DNA of 64,000 nt from Paracoccus bogoriensis (GCF_019431455.1 NZ_JAHYSR010000019.1:1-64000), one strand, 5' to 3'; positions 1-17,949 are shown, counted from the first letter of the stretch. Translations and numbers: made by a program. The notes: generated by a model not told the origin, from the sequence alone.

Positions 1-77
1 GTCTTGCCGTGGTCAACGTGACCGATCGTGCCAATGTTGACGTGCGGTTTCGTCCGTTCAAACTTTGCCTTTGCCAT
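1..77 (-). CDS. tuf: Elongation factor Tu (5' end only)
   Basis: This is the N-terminal 25 codons of EF-Tu; the rest lies beyond the left edge. The visible protein starts [20 protein letters not shown] and runs into the G1 P-loop (GHVDHGK, residues 19-25). EF-Tu delivers aminoacyl-tRNA to the ribosome as a GTP complex. The ATG at 75-77 is preceded by AAGGAG at a 7-nt spacing. It follows fusA by 66 nt, the usual last gene of the str operon. Whether a second tuf copy exists elsewhere, as is common in proteobacteria, cannot be seen here. Confidence 0.95.
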
Positions 78-143
78 GGAATGGCTCCTTGTTCGTCAAT
101 GCGTGTGGGTTAGCGGGGCCGAGGCCCCGCTGCAAGGTCAAGA

Positions 144-2267
144 TCAGGCGTATTTCTTCTGGATCTCGTCCGAGATGTTCTGCGGCACGGCCTCGTAATG
201 GTCGAACAGCATGGTGAACACCGCGCGACCCGAAGACATCGACCGCAATGTGTTGATGTAGCCGAACATGTTGGCCAGCGGCACGAAAGCGTCGATGACG
301 TTCGCATTGCCGCGGGTGTCCTGTCCCCGGACCATGCCGCGACGGCTGGTCAGATCGCCGATGATCGAGCCCGTATATTCCTCGGGCGTGACCACCTCGA
401 CCTTCATGATCGGTTCGAGCAGTTTGGCGCCGGCCTTGCGCAGGCCTTCACGCATGGCCGCACGCGCGGCGATCTCGAAGGCCAGGACCGACGAGTCGAC
501 ATCGTGGTAGGCGCCGTCCACCAGCGCAACCTTGAAGTCGATCACCGGGAAGCCTGCCAGCGGACCCGAATCCATGACCGACTTGATGCCCTTTTCGACG
601 CCGGGGATGTATTCCTTCGGCACCGCACCGCCCACGATCCTGGACTCGAACGAATAGCCCTCGCCCGGCTCGGTCGGGGTGATCTCCAGCTTCACGCGCG
701 CGAACTGGCCGGTCCCGCCGGTCTGTTTCTTGTGCGTATAATCGATCTCGGCCGGCTGGCTGATGGTCTCGCGATAGGCCACCTGCGGGGCGCCGATATT
801 CGCCTCGACCTTGAATTCACGCCGCATCCGGTCAACGAGAATGTCCAGGTGAAGTTCACCCATACCCTTCATGATCGTCTGCCCCGATTCAAGATCGGTC
901 TCGACGCGGAACGAGGGGTCTTCGGCAGCCAGACGCGCAAGAGCCAGGCCCATCTTCTCCTGGTCGGCTTTCGACTTCGGCTCTACGGCGATCTCGATGA
1001 CCGGCTCGGGGAAGGTCATCGTTTCCAGAACGACCGGGTTCGACGGATCGCAAAGCGTGTCGCCGGTCGTCGTCTCTTTCAGACCCGCCAGCGCGATGAT
1101 GTCGCCCGCGAAGGCTTCGTCGATCTCTTCGCGGTTGTTGGAATGCATCATCATCATCCGGCCGACGCGTTCGCGCTTGCCCTTGGTCGAGTTCAGCATC
1201 TGATCGCCCTTTTTCAGCACGCCCGAATAGATGCGCGTGAAGGTCAGCGAGCCAACGAAGGGGTCGTTCATGATCTTGAACGCCAGCGCCGAGAAGGGCT
1301 GCGCGTCATCGGCGCGACGCTCGATATTGCGGGTCTCGGTCTCGTCACCCGGCGCAAAGCCCATGTAGGCAGGCACATCCAGCGGCGAGGGCAGGAAGTC
1401 GATGACCGAGTTCAACAGCGGCTGCACACCCTTGTTCTTGAACGCGGAACCGGCGGTGACGGGGAAGAACGACAGCGACAGCGTGCCTTTGCGGACAAGG
1501 CTGCGCAGGGTTTCCTCGTCGGGCTCGTTGCCCTCAAGATAGGCTTCCATCGCAGCATCGTCCTGTTCGACGGCCAGCTCGATCAGTTTCGAGCGCCATT
1601 CGTCGGCCAGATCCTTCAGCTCGTCGCGGATGGGCTGACGAATCCAGCTTGCGCCGAGATCCTCGCCCTTCCAGACCCATTCTTCCATCTTGATCAGATC
1701 GACGATGCCTTCCAGCTTGTCTTCGGCGCCGATCGGGAGTGCGATCGGGCAGGGAGTGCCGCCGGTGCGATCCTTGATCATCTTGACGCAGTTGAAGAAA
1801 TCTGCGCCGATCTTGTCCATCTTGTTGACGAAGACGATCCGCGGAACCTTGTAACGATCGGCCTGACGCCACACGGTTTCGGTCTGGGGCTCGACGCCCG
1901 CATTGGCGTCCAGCAGGCAGATCGCGCCGTCCAGAACGGCCAGCGAACGCTCGACCTCGATGGTGAAGTCCACGTGACCGGGCGTGTCGATGATGTTGAA
2001 CCGGAACTTGGCATCCGACGTCCCTTCGGTGGTCGGATCTTCCTGGCGCTGCCAGAACGTGGTGGTCGCGGCAGACGTGATCGTGATGCCGCGCTCCTGC
2101 TCTTGCTCCATCCAGTCCATGGTCGCGGCGCCGTCATGCACTTCGCCGATCTTGTGCGACTTGCCGGTGTAATAGAGGATACGCTCGGTCGTCGTCGTTT
2201 TCCCGGCATCAATATGGGCCATGATGCCGAAGTTGCGGTAACGCTGCAGCGGATATTCGCGTGCCAT
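144..2267 (-). CDS. fusA: Elongation factor G
   Basis: EF-G (707 aa) is the GTPase that drives ribosomal translocation and, with RRF, ribosome recycling. The G1 motif AHIDAGKTT is at residues 17-25. The G3 motif DTPGHVDF and the G4 motif NKMDK follow near residues 95 and 150. The later domains carry typical EF-G text such as [13 protein letters not shown] and end near [13 protein letters not shown]. Length is normal for a bacterial EF-G. The start has an AGAGGA Shine-Dalgarno and lies 18 nt after rpsG. It is the third gene of the rpsL-rpsG-fusA-tuf operon and is presumably transcribed from the promoter at 3347-3375. Confidence 0.98.
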   Translation of the reverse strand: MAREYPLQRYRNFGIMAHIDAGKTTTTERILYYTGKSHKIGEVHDGAATMDWMEQEQERGITITSAATTTFWQRQEDPTTEGTSDAKFRFNIIDTPGHVDFTIEVERSLAVLDGAICLLDANAGVEPQTETVWRQADRYKVPRIVFVNKMDKIGADFFNCVKMIKDRTGGTPCPIALPIGAEDKLEGIVDLIKMEEWVWKGEDLGASWIRQPIRDELKDLADEWRSKLIELAVEQDDAAMEAYLEGNEPDEETLRSLVRKGTLSLSFFPVTAGSAFKNKGVQPLLNSVIDFLPSPLDVPAYMGFAPGDETETRNIERRADDAQPFSALAFKIMNDPFVGSLTFTRIYSGVLKKGDQMLNSTKGKRERVGRMMMMHSNNREEIDEAFAGDIIALAGLKETTTGDTLCDPSNPVVLETMTFPEPVIEIAVEPKSKADQEKMGLALARLAAEDPSFRVETDLESGQTIMKGMGELHLDILVDRMRREFKVEANIGAPQVAYRETISQPAEIDYTHKKQTGGTGQFARVKLEITPTEPGEGYSFESRIVGGAVPKEYIPGVEKGIKSVMDSGPLAGFPVIDFKVALVDGAYHDVDSSVLAFEIAARAAMREGLRKAGAKLLEPIMKVEVVTPEEYTGSIIGDLTSRRGMVRGQDTRGNANVIDAFVPLANMFGYINTLRSMSSGRAVFTMLFDHYEAVPQNISDEIQKKYA

Positions 2268-2285
2268 GGTCTGAATCCTCTTGCC

Positions 2286-2756
2286 TTACCAGCGATAGTG
2301 GCTGAACGCCTTGTTGGCGTCGGCCATCTTGTGCGTGTCTTCGCGCTTCTTCACGGCAGTGCCGCGGCCGTTGACGGCATCGGCCAGTTCGCCGGCAAGG
2401 CGCTCTTCCATCGTGTTCTCGTTGCGCTTGGCCGCGGCGGCGATCAGCCAGCGGATCGCCAATGCCTCGCGACGGGTCGGGCGCACTTCGACGGGAACCT
2501 GGTAGGTGGCACCGCCGACCCGGCGCGAACGCACCTCGACCGAGGGCTTCACGTTGTCCAGGGCTTCGTGGAAGACCTCGATCGGCTCGCGCTTGAGACG
2601 GGCCTGAACGCGGTCCAGCGCGTTATAGACGATCCGTTCGGCAACCGATTTCTTGCCGTCAACCATCAGGTTGTTCATGAATTTGGTCAGCACGCGATCG
2701 CCAAACTTGGCGTCGGGCAGAACTTCGCGCTTTTCAGCGGCGTGACGACGGGACAT
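2286..2756 (-). CDS. rpsG: 30S ribosomal protein S7
   Basis: S7 (156 aa) is a primary 16S rRNA binder that nucleates assembly of the 30S head and contacts E-site tRNA. The sequence begins [20 protein letters not shown] and shows family text such as [20 protein letters not shown] and the basic [19 protein letters not shown] stretch. Length is that of the standard bacterial protein. It sits 12 nt after rpsL and 18 nt before fusA. In E. coli S7 represses its own operon by binding the rpsL-rpsG gap; here that gap is very short, so the same mechanism is not evident. Confidence 0.98.
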   Translation of the reverse strand: MSRRHAAEKREVLPDAKFGDRVLTKFMNNLMVDGKKSVAERIVYNALDRVQARLKREPIEVFHEALDNVKPSVEVRSRRVGGATYQVPVEVRPTRREALAIRWLIAAAAKRNENTMEERLAGELADAVNGRGTAVKKREDTHKMADANKAFSHYRW

Positions 2757-2768
2757 TGATGCCTCTCC

Positions 2769-3140
2769 TTACTTCGGACGCTTGGCGCCGTATTTGGAAC
2801 GACGCTGACGACGATCCTTGACGCCCTGTGTATCCAGCACACCACGCAGGATGTGGTAACGCACACCCGGAAGGTCTTTCACCCGGCCGCCACGGATCAG
2901 CACGACGCTGTGTTCCTGCAGGTTGTGCTTCTCGCCCGGGATGTAGGAGATGACCTCGAAGCCATTCGTCAGGCGGACCTTGGCCACCTTCCGCATGGCG
3001 GAGTTCGGTTTCTTCGGCGTCGTGGTGTAGACGCGCGTGCAGACGCCGCGCTTCTGCGGGCAGCCCTGAAGGTGCTGCGACTTCGAGCGCTGCACTTTCG
3101 GCTGCCGCGGTTTGCGGATCAGCTGTTGGATCGTCGGCAT
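2769..3140 (-). CDS. rpsL: 30S ribosomal protein S12
   Basis: S12 (123 aa) lies at the decoding centre and helps control fidelity. The family core [17 protein letters not shown] is present, with lysine at residues 43 and 88 ([14 protein letters not shown]), the positions whose substitution gives streptomycin resistance in other bacteria. Both wild-type lysines are kept, so no S12-based resistance is predicted. It is the first gene of the str operon. About 200 nt of untranslated leader separates it from the predicted transcription start near 3340. Confidence 0.98.
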   Translation of the reverse strand: MPTIQQLIRKPRQPKVQRSKSQHLQGCPQKRGVCTRVYTTTPKKPNSAMRKVAKVRLTNGFEVISYIPGEKHNLQEHSVVLIRGGRVKDLPGVRYHILRGVLDTQGVKDRRQRRSKYGAKRPK

Positions 3141-3346
3141 TCGGTTCCCCGTCTTGCTCTGTCAATACTCGCAACCAGCCGGTTGCGCCACTTCTCGACC
3201 GCATCCTGCGCGAATCGCAAAATGCCAAACCCGTCCGGCCCATGAAGGGCTGACGGGCATCATTCCAGAGGATCGGGGCTTTGCAGGGCCCGGATCGTGA
3301 CCGCATTTGGTTCTGGCACCCGGACAGTCGCCTTCCGGGTAGCGGC

Positions 3347-3375
3347 GCTATATTGGGAATCGTGCAGAGTGTCAA
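3347..3375 (-). promoter_or_regulatory. Promoter of the str operon
   Basis: On the minus strand a perfect -35 box TTGACA (3370-3375) is separated by 17 nt from TATAGC (3347-3352), a near-consensus sigma70/RpoD promoter in very GC-rich surroundings. It points at rpsL and predicts a start near 3340, giving a leader of about 200 nt. It begins only about 20 nt after the stop of the upstream glycosyltransferase gene, with no terminator between them, so some read-through is likely. Confidence 0.8.
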
Positions 3376-3397
3376 CCGCGCGCCCTGCCCCGCCAAG

Positions 3398-4213
3398 CTA
3401 GCGCAGATCGCGCGCCATTTGCCTGAGATCCGAACGCCGCAAGCCGAAGCGTTGGCGCAACTGGCGCCCTTGCTGATCCTCTGGCAGGTTCCAGGGAAGG
3501 CCCGGGCCCATCGAGCCGCTATCGCTGTCACAATGGATCGAACGGATGAACATCAAAGGCCGGTTGATCTGGACCCCCGGCATCCATTGCGCCAGCCTGG
3601 AATGGTCGTAATGCAGCGCAGTTTCGGGCGCGTCGGGGCGCAGGAAGATCGTCAACGCCACCCCCATATTGTGGCACAGACGCGGTGTCACGCTGATCTG
3701 CCCGGCCTCGACCTTCAGCATCAGGCCGCGCCCGTAATCCAGCGACAATCTGCCTTCGGCCTGCCAGAGGCCCTGGACAAGCGCGAAATCCTCGCGCGTG
3801 CGGGCGACGTAATCCAGCGCAACGGCGTCGTCGTCGTCATGCCGGAAATGCCCGATCACCTCGGCCGAAGGGTCGATATGGGGCGCAATCGCCGCATGGC
3901 AGGCCGCCAGATGTCGTTCCATCGGGGGGACGAGTTCCAGCCGCAGCTGCGGAATCTGTTGGCACAGATCGCGCAGACGCGACAGATAGGGCTCGGGCAG
4001 ATCCGGTCCGGTCATCACGACCAGCGTGAAATCCGGGTCCGTCTGCGCGCGCCAACCCGGCAGGGCCAGCCGGGTGAACCAATGCCAGCGCCGCTCCAGC
4101 CGGGCGGAATCGTAGAGATAGGCCCGCCTTTCATCGTAACTGGAATGTTCGACCTGATAGCCGCGCAGACCCACATAGGAAAAACGGCACAGGCCCAGCA
4201 TCTGCACCTTCAT
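3398..4213 (-). CDS. Putative rhamnosyltransferase-like glycosyltransferase (copy 1)
   Basis: This 271-aa protein belongs, by recognition, to the putative rhamnosyl transferase family (PF11316-like). It opens MKVQMLGLCRFSYVGLRGYQ, has AQTDPDFTLVVMTGPDLPEP near residue 60, and a DDDDAVALDYV acidic motif near residue 130 that probably binds nucleotide-sugar and metal. No signal peptide or membrane helix is seen, so a cytosolic role in surface polysaccharide synthesis is inferred. The ATG at 4211-4213 overlaps the transporter stop as ATGA and matches the start of the paralogue at 5141-5992. A longer in-frame start upstream would overlap the transporter and is less likely. Substrate is unknown. 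Confidence 0.75.
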   Translation of the reverse strand: MKVQMLGLCRFSYVGLRGYQVEHSSYDERRAYLYDSARLERRWHWFTRLALPGWRAQTDPDFTLVVMTGPDLPEPYLSRLRDLCQQIPQLRLELVPPMERHLAACHAAIAPHIDPSAEVIGHFRHDDDDAVALDYVARTREDFALVQGLWQAEGRLSLDYGRGLMLKVEAGQISVTPRLCHNMGVALTIFLRPDAPETALHYDHSRLAQWMPGVQINRPLMFIRSIHCDSDSGSMGPGLPWNLPEDQQGRQLRQRFGLRRSDLRQMARDLR

Positions 4214-5148
4214 GCGCGTCGCCCCAATCTGCCTTCGCGCCAGATCGTGTAGATCCCCGCGCCCACAACAAGCGCCGAACCGGCCCAGGTCCAGGCATCC
4301 GGCCATTCACCAAAGACCAGCAGCCCCAGGATGATCGCCGCCAGCAGCGAGGTATAGCGAAAGGGCGCCACGGCCGAGATCTCGCCCACCCGCATCGCAG
4401 CGACCGCCGTGACATAGCCGACCGACAGGAACAGCCCGGACAGGCCCAGCAGTGCAAGCTGGCGCAGGCTCGGCGCCTGCCATCCCTGGAACAGGCTGAG
4501 CACGAGACCCATCGCCGTGACGGCGGCGGCGGCGTAGAAGGCGATCGTCGCCGAGCCGACCTGCGCGCCGAAGTTGCGCGTCACCAGATCGCGCAAGGCG
4601 ACCAGCAGCATCGCCCCCAGCGCGACCAGCGACCAGATGCCAAAGGCCCCGGTGCCGGGCCGCAGGATCAGCAGCACCCCCGCCATGCCAACCAGCACCG
4701 CCGTCAATCTGCGCCAGCCGAGGCTTTCGCCGAAGAACAGCGCCGCCCCCAGCATGACCGCCAGAGGCAGGGCCTGCATGATCGCGGTCAGGTCCCCGAT
4801 CGCCATGTGCTGCAAGGCGTTCAGGAACAGCACGGTCGAGCCCAGTTCGCCCAGCAGGCGCAGGCCCATCGGGCGGCGGGCCGTGCGGTCGATCCGCAGC
4901 CGCAGCCCGCCCTGGCGCTGCGCGAGCAGCGCGATCAGCGCCATCACGACCATCCCGCGCAGCGCGATCACCTGATAGAGCGGCAGGTCTTGCGACACGA
5001 GCTTGACCACCGCGTCATTGCAGGTGAACGCCACCATCGAGGCGCACATCAGCGTGGCCCCGCGCAGATTGTCTCCGGGCTTCAACGGCTCGGGGCGGAT
5101 CGAGGCGGGCCGCACGCGGCGCAGGGGCGAGATGAGGGCCTTAGCCAT
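4210..5148 (-). CDS. EamA/DMT-family transporter
   Basis: This 312-aa membrane protein has about ten hydrophobic segments in two homologous halves, the layout of the drug/metabolite transporter (EamA, RhaT-like) superfamily. It opens MAKALISPLRRVRPASIRPE; the first helix starts near NLRGATLMCASMVAFTCNDA and the second half includes SATIAFYAAAAVTAMGLVLS. The chosen ATG (5146-5148) follows an AGGA site and overlaps the stop of the preceding glycosyltransferase by 8 nt; its own stop overlaps the next gene as ATGA. Sandwiched between two sugar-transferase paralogues, it could export a sugar-linked metabolite, but the substrate cannot be told from sequence. Confidence 0.85.
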   Translation of the reverse strand: MAKALISPLRRVRPASIRPEPLKPGDNLRGATLMCASMVAFTCNDAVVKLVSQDLPLYQVIALRGMVVMALIALLAQRQGGLRLRIDRTARRPMGLRLLGELGSTVLFLNALQHMAIGDLTAIMQALPLAVMLGAALFFGESLGWRRLTAVLVGMAGVLLILRPGTGAFGIWSLVALGAMLLVALRDLVTRNFGAQVGSATIAFYAAAAVTAMGLVLSLFQGWQAPSLRQLALLGLSGLFLSVGYVTAVAAMRVGEISAVAPFRYTSLLAAIILGLLVFGEWPDAWTWAGSALVVGAGIYTIWREGRLGRRA

Positions 5149-5992
5149 TCCTGCCCTGCCCCTGCGCTGCGGCCGCCTTGGAGCCCTCGCCAAGCGCGGC
5201 AGCCAGCGCCGCGCGGTCCAGCCCGAAACGACGGCCAAGGATGTCGTCGATCTCGGCATCCTCGGCCTTGAGCCGGTTGCGACCGATCAGATGCCCGCCG
5301 CTGTCATTGACGTCGTGATGTCCCCTGATCCACATGGGGCGGTCCGGCATGGACAGGGTTGCGACCTTGGCCCAGACCTTGTCGTGCCGGTAGTTCATCG
5401 CGGACCGGACCGTGCCGCCGGTGAAATAGAAGCTCTGCGCCAGCCCCCAGTTCGGGGCCATCTCGCGGTGCAGGCGCAGCCCGCCATGCCGCCATTCGGC
5501 CACCAGACCGTTGGTGTAGTTTACCACGACAGGATGATGCGGGTTCAGCAATCGCTCGACCAGCCGGAAATCGGCGCGCACGCGGCGAACATAGTCCAGG
5601 GCGACCGCATCGTCGTCGTCCATCCGGAACTGCGCCACCACATCGGCCGACAGATCGGTATGGCGCGACAGGGCTTCGCGGCACATGGCGGCCTGACGGT
5701 CCGGGGACAATTGCTCCAGCCGGATCTGCGGGACGGCTTCGGCAATGGCGCGCAGGCGGCCGATCCACGGCTCTGGCAGATCAAGGCCGGTCGCCACGAC
5801 CAGGGTGAAGTTCTGGTCCTGCTGCCAGATCAGAGGAGGAAGGCACAGGTTCTCGAACCAGGTCATCCGGCGCGACATGCGGTGGTCGTCGTAGAGGATG
5901 CGCCGGTTCGCGGCGAGATCGGTGCCCGTCGTCTGGAAATCGCCAGACGCCAGCATCGAGAAGCGGCAGAGCCCCAGAACCTGAATGCGCAT
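5141..5992 (-). CDS. Putative rhamnosyltransferase-like glycosyltransferase (copy 2)
   Basis: This 283-aa protein is a paralogue of the gene at 3398-4213. It shares the start MRIQVLGLCRFS, the middle block DQNFTLVVATGLDLPEPWIG, the acidic DDDDAVALDYV motif and the late SMPDRPMWIRGHHDVNDSGG region seen in putative rhamnosyl transferases. It is the first gene of a three-gene operon with an EamA transporter and the second paralogue. A GGAGGAG site precedes the ATG. The C-terminus is alanine-rich. The operon sits between rpoC and rpsL, where related genomes usually have only ribosomal genes, so it is a candidate insertion. Confidence 0.75.
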   Translation of the reverse strand: MRIQVLGLCRFSMLASGDFQTTGTDLAANRRILYDDHRMSRRMTWFENLCLPPLIWQQDQNFTLVVATGLDLPEPWIGRLRAIAEAVPQIRLEQLSPDRQAAMCREALSRHTDLSADVVAQFRMDDDDAVALDYVRRVRADFRLVERLLNPHHPVVVNYTNGLVAEWRHGGLRLHREMAPNWGLAQSFYFTGGTVRSAMNYRHDKVWAKVATLSMPDRPMWIRGHHDVNDSGGHLIGRNRLKAEDAEIDDILGRRFGLDRAALAAALGEGSKAAAAQGQGRNG

Positions 5993-6016
5993 GACTCCTC
6001 CGCCCTTGTGGTGGCG

Positions 6017-6044
6017 AGTATTGTCAGCGCGGCCCGAGGGTCAA
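6017..6044 (-). promoter_or_regulatory. Possible promoter of the glycosyltransferase operon
   Basis: On the minus strand TTGACC (6039-6044) is followed after 16 nt by AATACT (6017-6022). The spacing is acceptable and the -35 box good, but the -10 box is poor. It is the only promoter-like sequence in the short gap before the gene at 5141-5992. Confidence 0.35.
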
Positions 6045-6108
6045 GACGGGACCGCCGCAACGATAACGAGCCCCTTTCCGCCCGGCCGGCGCGCGACGGG
6101 GGTCAGCG

Positions 6109-6138
6109 AAAAAGGCCCGGCGCGGGGCCGGGCCTTTT
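6109..6138 (-). terminator. Terminator of the secE-rpoC cluster
   Basis: A perfect 12-bp stem, AAAAGGCCCGGC (6110-6121) with GCCGGGCCTTTT (6127-6138), encloses a 5-nt loop. On the minus strand it ends in a run of five T, 18 nt past the rpoC stop. It is a textbook intrinsic terminator, nearly symmetrical, and could also work for plus-strand transcripts. Confidence 0.9.
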
Positions 6139-6155
6139 GGCATATCCTGACGCGA

Positions 6156-10364
<4,209 letters not shown>

Positions 10365-10414
10365 TTTTCAATCCTTGAAAGGGGGCAGAGGGGGGTGGAG
10401 GAGGGCCTGCGCCC

Positions 10415-14560
<4,146 letters not shown>

Positions 14561-14732
14561 GGGGTCTTGTCACCTTTCGTCTTCGCGCGGCCGGGTCGGG
14601 GCCCCCGGAACGCGCCTACGAATGCAGGGTTGAGGTTCCATTCGTGCCGCGCGTCCCACCGCGAAGCTCCCGAACCTCGAACATGCCCTGAAGGGAGGTC
14701 TGTGCGCCAGACCGACCTTCAAGACAGGTTCG

Positions 14733-14760
14733 GCAGGGACCGGGAAATCCCGGACCCTGC
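14733..14760 (-). promoter_or_regulatory. Stable hairpin in the rplL-rpoB gap
   Basis: The sequence folds as GCAGGG / CCCTGC, one A-A mismatch, then CCGGG / CCCGG around a 4-nt loop, 28 nt in all. In E. coli the same gap holds a partial attenuator and an RNase III processing site that set the ratio of ribosomal protein to polymerase mRNA. There is no T-run here, so processing or pausing is more likely than full termination. This is inference from position and fold. Confidence 0.5.
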
Positions 14761-14797
14761 CCATTTCATGCGATCTCAGCGACCGGCCAAGGGCCGA

Positions 14798-15172
14798 TTA
14801 CTTCAGTTCGACCTTGGCGCCGGCGTCTTCCAGCTTTTTCTTGAAGTCTTCGGCCTCGGCCTTCGACACGCCCTCTTTCACCTTGCCACCGGCTTCGACC
14901 AGGTCCTTGGCTTCTTTCAGGCCCAGACCGGTGATGCCGCGCACTTCCTTGATCACGTTGATCTTGTTGGCGCCGGCGTCCACCAGAACGACGTCGAATT
15001 CGGTCTTTTCTTCGGCCGCTTCACCAGCGCCCGCGGCGGGGCCGGCAACCATGACGGCGCCGCCAGCGGCGGGCTCGATGCCATATTCATCCTTCAGGAT
15101 GGTCTTCAGTTCCTGGGCTTCCAGCAGGGTCAGGCCCACGATTTCTTCGGCGAGTTTCTTCAGATCAGCCAT
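14798..15172 (-). CDS. rplL: 50S ribosomal protein L7/L12
   Basis: L7/L12 (124 aa) forms the flexible multimeric stalk of the 50S subunit that recruits translational GTPases. It starts [20 protein letters not shown], has an alanine/glycine hinge near residues 40-52, and the globular C-terminal domain with [20 protein letters not shown] and [20 protein letters not shown]. Length matches the family. It follows rplJ by 65 nt and precedes rpoB. Confidence 0.98.
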   Translation of the reverse strand: MADLKKLAEEIVGLTLLEAQELKTILKDEYGIEPAAGGAVMVAGPAAGAGEAAEEKTEFDVVLVDAGANKINVIKEVRGITGLGLKEAKDLVEAGGKVKEGVSKAEAEDFKKKLEDAGAKVELK

Positions 15173-15237
15173 TTTTCCGTTCTTTCCAGTTAGTGTTCCA
15201 ACATCGGGTCATCGACCGCACGAAGGAATGGGGTTGC

Positions 15238-15753
15238 TTACGCAGCCTCGCGCTCTTCCAGAGTCGTGAGGATGCTCGCGATGTTCGAGGCAGGCGCGCC
15301 AATGGCGCCGGCGATGTTGCTGGCAGGCGCACCGATGCAGGACACGATCTGAGCGATAAGCTCTTCACGCGACGGCATCGAGGCGACGGCTTTCACACCG
15401 GCCGGATCCAGAGCCTGATCACCCATTGCACCGCCCAGGATCACGAACTTGTCGTTGTCCTTGGCGTATTTGTCGGCGATCCGGGCGGCAGCCACGGGAT
15501 CTTCCGAATAGGTGAGCACGGTCATGCCCGTCAGGTAGTCGGCGATGCTGGCGCAAGGCTTACCTTTCAGGGCGATCTTGGCGAGCTTGTTCTTGGCAAC
15601 GCGAACCGAACCACCCGCTTCGCGCATCCGCGCGCGGAGGTCCTGCATCTGTGCAACCGTCATGCCTTCGTAGTGGGCAACCACCACGACGCCAGAGCTT
15701 TCAAAGATCTGGCCGAGTTCTTCGACCACCTGTTCTTTTTGTGCTCTATCCAC
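15238..15753 (-). CDS. rplJ: 50S ribosomal protein L10
   Basis: L10 (171 aa) anchors the L7/L12 stalk to 23S rRNA. The GTG start at 15751-15753 ([20 protein letters not shown]) is chosen over an upstream in-frame ATG because it gives the family N-terminus and has GGAG seven nt upstream. The C-terminal helix that binds L12 dimers is present, and the extra helix length fits the three-dimer arrangement of alphaproteobacteria. L10 in complex with L12 usually represses translation of this mRNA through the leader, and a 243-nt gap lies upstream. Confidence 0.95.
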   Translation of the reverse strand: MDRAQKEQVVEELGQIFESSGVVVVAHYEGMTVAQMQDLRARMREAGGSVRVAKNKLAKIALKGKPCASIADYLTGMTVLTYSEDPVAAARIADKYAKDNDKFVILGGAMGDQALDPAGVKAVASMPSREELIAQIVSCIGAPASNIAGAIGAPASNIASILTTLEEREAA

Positions 15754-15996
15754 GGTTTCACTCCAAGTAGGGGGTATCCCCCCGGCTCTCACTTTTCCCA
15801 CGGCCGGGGCCGCAGGTCGGGTCCGCTAGGGCAAGATCACCCGAAGGGCCGCAGCGCGGTCTTCGGAAAAATGCTTCCCCATCTCGGGAAGGATATTAAG
15901 CGGGTCTCCCCACACCCTCCGTCTCGGACAGGACGGGGCGACTGGCGCCCCGCCATCCCCGGCCACCCGCAAGGACGGCCAGGAAATTCTTCGGAC
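15754..15996 (-). promoter_or_regulatory. rplJ leader region
   Basis: This 243-nt gene-free stretch between rplA and rplJ is where other bacteria carry the L10 leader, an autoregulatory mRNA structure bound by L10(L12). Several GC-rich inverted repeats are visible, including GGGGGATACCCCC just before the ribosome-binding site. I found no clear sigma70 promoter. Its role as an L10 leader is inferred from position only; a covariance-model search would settle it. Confidence 0.35.
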
Positions 15997-16695
15997 TCAG
16001 GCCTGGGTCGCGGACGCAATGTCCACCGACACGCCCGGCCCCATGGTCGAGCTGATCGAAACCTTCTTCATGTAGGTTCCTTTCGCACCCGAGGGCTTGG
16101 CCTTCTGGACCGCATCGACAAAGGCGCGCAGGTTCTGCGCCAGCTTGTCCTCGTCGAACGAGACCTTGCCGATGCCGGCGTGAACGACGCCTGCCTTTTC
16201 GGCCTTGAACTGGACTTCGCCACCCTTGGCGGCTTCGACGGCGGCTTTCACATCCATCGTCACCGTGCCGACCTTGGGGTTCGGCATCAGGTTGCGCGGC
16301 CCGAGGATCTTGCCCAGACGGCCCACCAGCGGCATCATGTCGGGGGTCGCGATGCAGCGATCGAACTCGATCTTGCCGGACTGGATGGTTTCCAGCAGAT
16401 CTTCGGCGCCGACGATATCGGCACCGGCGGCCTTTGCTTCGTCAGCCTTGGGACCACGGGCGAAAACGGCGACGCGGACATCCTTTCCGGTGCCGGCGGG
16501 CAGCGTGACGACGCCGCGGACCATCTGATCGGCATGGCGCGGATCGACGCCAAGGTTCAGTGCGATCTCGACGGTCTCGTCAAACCTGGCCGAGGCGGTG
16601 GATTTCACCAGCTTGACGGCCTCTTCGACGCTGAGGTTGGCCTTGCCTTGAAACGCGGCGCGGGCGGCGGCTTTCTTCTTGGACATCTTTGCCAT
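15997..16695 (-). CDS. rplA: 50S ribosomal protein L1
   Basis: L1 (232 aa) forms the mobile L1 stalk at the ribosomal E site. It begins with a lysine-rich [18 protein letters not shown] and shows family text [20 protein letters not shown] and [20 protein letters not shown]. Length is standard. The start is 3 nt after the rplK stop, so the two genes are probably translationally coupled. In E. coli L1 represses the L11-L1 mRNA. Confidence 0.98.
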   Translation of the reverse strand: MAKMSKKKAAARAAFQGKANLSVEEAVKLVKSTASARFDETVEIALNLGVDPRHADQMVRGVVTLPAGTGKDVRVAVFARGPKADEAKAAGADIVGAEDLLETIQSGKIEFDRCIATPDMMPLVGRLGKILGPRNLMPNPKVGTVTMDVKAAVEAAKGGEVQFKAEKAGVVHAGIGKVSFDEDKLAQNLRAFVDAVQKAKPSGAKGTYMKKVSISSTMGPGVSVDIASATQA

Positions 16696-16698
16696 GAC

Positions 16699-17151
16699 TT
16701 AGCCTTTCACCTCGATGCCGATCGAACGGGCAGAGCCGACAATGATCTTCATGGCCGCTTCGATGTCGTTCGCGGACAGATCCTTCATCTTCATCTCGGC
16801 GATTTCACGCACCTGCTTGACGGTGACAGTGCCCGCGACGGCACGGCCCGGCTTTTCGGAGCCCTTGGCGCGGTTGCGCTTGCCCACAGGCTTCAGACCA
16901 GCCGCCTTCTTCAGAAGGAAGGACGCCGGGGGGGTCTTCGTCTCGAATGTGAACGACTTATCGGCGTAATAGGTGATCACCACAGGAACGGGCGAGCCCT
17001 GCTCCATATCCTGCGTCTTGGCGTTGAACGCCTTGCAGAATTCCATGATGTTAATGCCGCGCTGACCCAAGGCCGGGCCGACGGGAGGCGACGGGTTTGC
17101 CTGACCCGCCTTGATTTGCAGCTTGAGGCTGCCCACAACTTTCTTGGCCAT
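16699..17151 (-). CDS. rplK: 50S ribosomal protein L11
   Basis: L11 (150 aa, a little longer than the 142-aa E. coli protein) binds the GTPase-associated region of 23S rRNA and is needed for RelA activation. It starts [20 protein letters not shown] and carries the diagnostic [20 protein letters not shown]. The C-terminal rRNA-binding part is present. It lies 86 nt downstream of nusG and directly before rplA. Confidence 0.98.
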   Translation of the reverse strand: MAKKVVGSLKLQIKAGQANPSPPVGPALGQRGINIMEFCKAFNAKTQDMEQGSPVPVVITYYADKSFTFETKTPPASFLLKKAAGLKPVGKRNRAKGSEKPGRAVAGTVTVKQVREIAEMKMKDLSANDIEAAMKIIVGSARSIGIEVKG

Positions 17152-17237
17152 CTGGCCTACTCCTTCATCATCAAGCCCGCGAACGGGGCCGATTTAGCGG
17201 TGCGGCCGCGCCCGTGGGGCGAACCTCCCGCAGCCAA

Positions 17238-17774
17238 TCACGAGATCTTGCTGACCTGCGTGAATTCCAGCTCGACCGGCGTCGGCCGGCCGAAGATCGA
17301 AACCGTCACCTTGACGCGCGACGAGATCTCGTCCACCTCCTCGACCATGCCCGAGAAGCCCTCGAACGGGCCGTCGGTCACGTTGACCTTTTCGCCCACG
17401 TCGAAGCGGATCAGGCTGCGCGGCGCCGCGGCCTCGCCCGTGCCCGATCTCTTCAGCATCGCGTTCACTTCGTCGTCGCGCATCGGCATGGGCTTGCCAT
17501 GAGCGCCAAGGAAGCCCGTCACACGGTTGATCGAATTGACCAGGTGATAGGTGCGGTCCGACATCTCCATGTGAACCAGCACATAGCCGGGCATGAATCG
17601 GCGCTCGGACGTGACCTTCTTGCCGCGCCGGATCTCGATCACTTCTTCGGTCGGGACAAGAACCTCGTCGATCTGATCCTCGAGACCCTTTTCGGCGACG
17701 GCCTGGCGAATCGCCTCTGCGACCTTCTTCTCGAAGTTCGACAGGACGCTGACCGAATACCAACGCTTTGCCAT
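17238..17774 (-). CDS. nusG: Transcription termination/antitermination protein NusG
   Basis: NusG (178 aa) binds RNA polymerase and couples it to Rho or to the ribosome. The start MAKRWYSVSVLSNFEKKVAE at 17772-17774 gives the family N-terminus (RWYxV, NGN domain). The C-terminal KOW motif is visible as VTDGPFEGFSGMVEEVDE. Length is normal. It sits between secE and rplK in the conserved secE-nusG-rplK order. Confidence 0.97.
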   Translation of the reverse strand: MAKRWYSVSVLSNFEKKVAEAIRQAVAEKGLEDQIDEVLVPTEEVIEIRRGKKVTSERRFMPGYVLVHMEMSDRTYHLVNSINRVTGFLGAHGKPMPMRDDEVNAMLKRSGTGEAAAPRSLIRFDVGEKVNVTDGPFEGFSGMVEEVDEISSRVKVTVSIFGRPTPVELEFTQVSKIS

Positions 17775-17949
17775 GTCTCGATCGACCCCTGTTCGTGTTC
17801 CGGGAATCGCGCCCGGACGACGCCAACCCGCTGAATTCCAAAGATGTCCGTCAAAATCGAAATCGGCGCGCACGCGGATTGGATGCACGCCGGTCGATGG
17901 ACAATGCGGGGCTATTAACGCCCTCGCCCAGCGAATGCAACCCCTGGCA

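Noticed and set aside
3112..3300. Small ORF in the rpsL leader
   Set aside because: It overlaps the rpsL start on the other strand and shows no start signal; the region is explained as leader.
15888..15898. ggatatta in the rplJ leader as a fourth copy of the GGATATTTGGAC element
   Set aside because: It lacks the hairpin and the rest of the tail, and it is not at a gene end.
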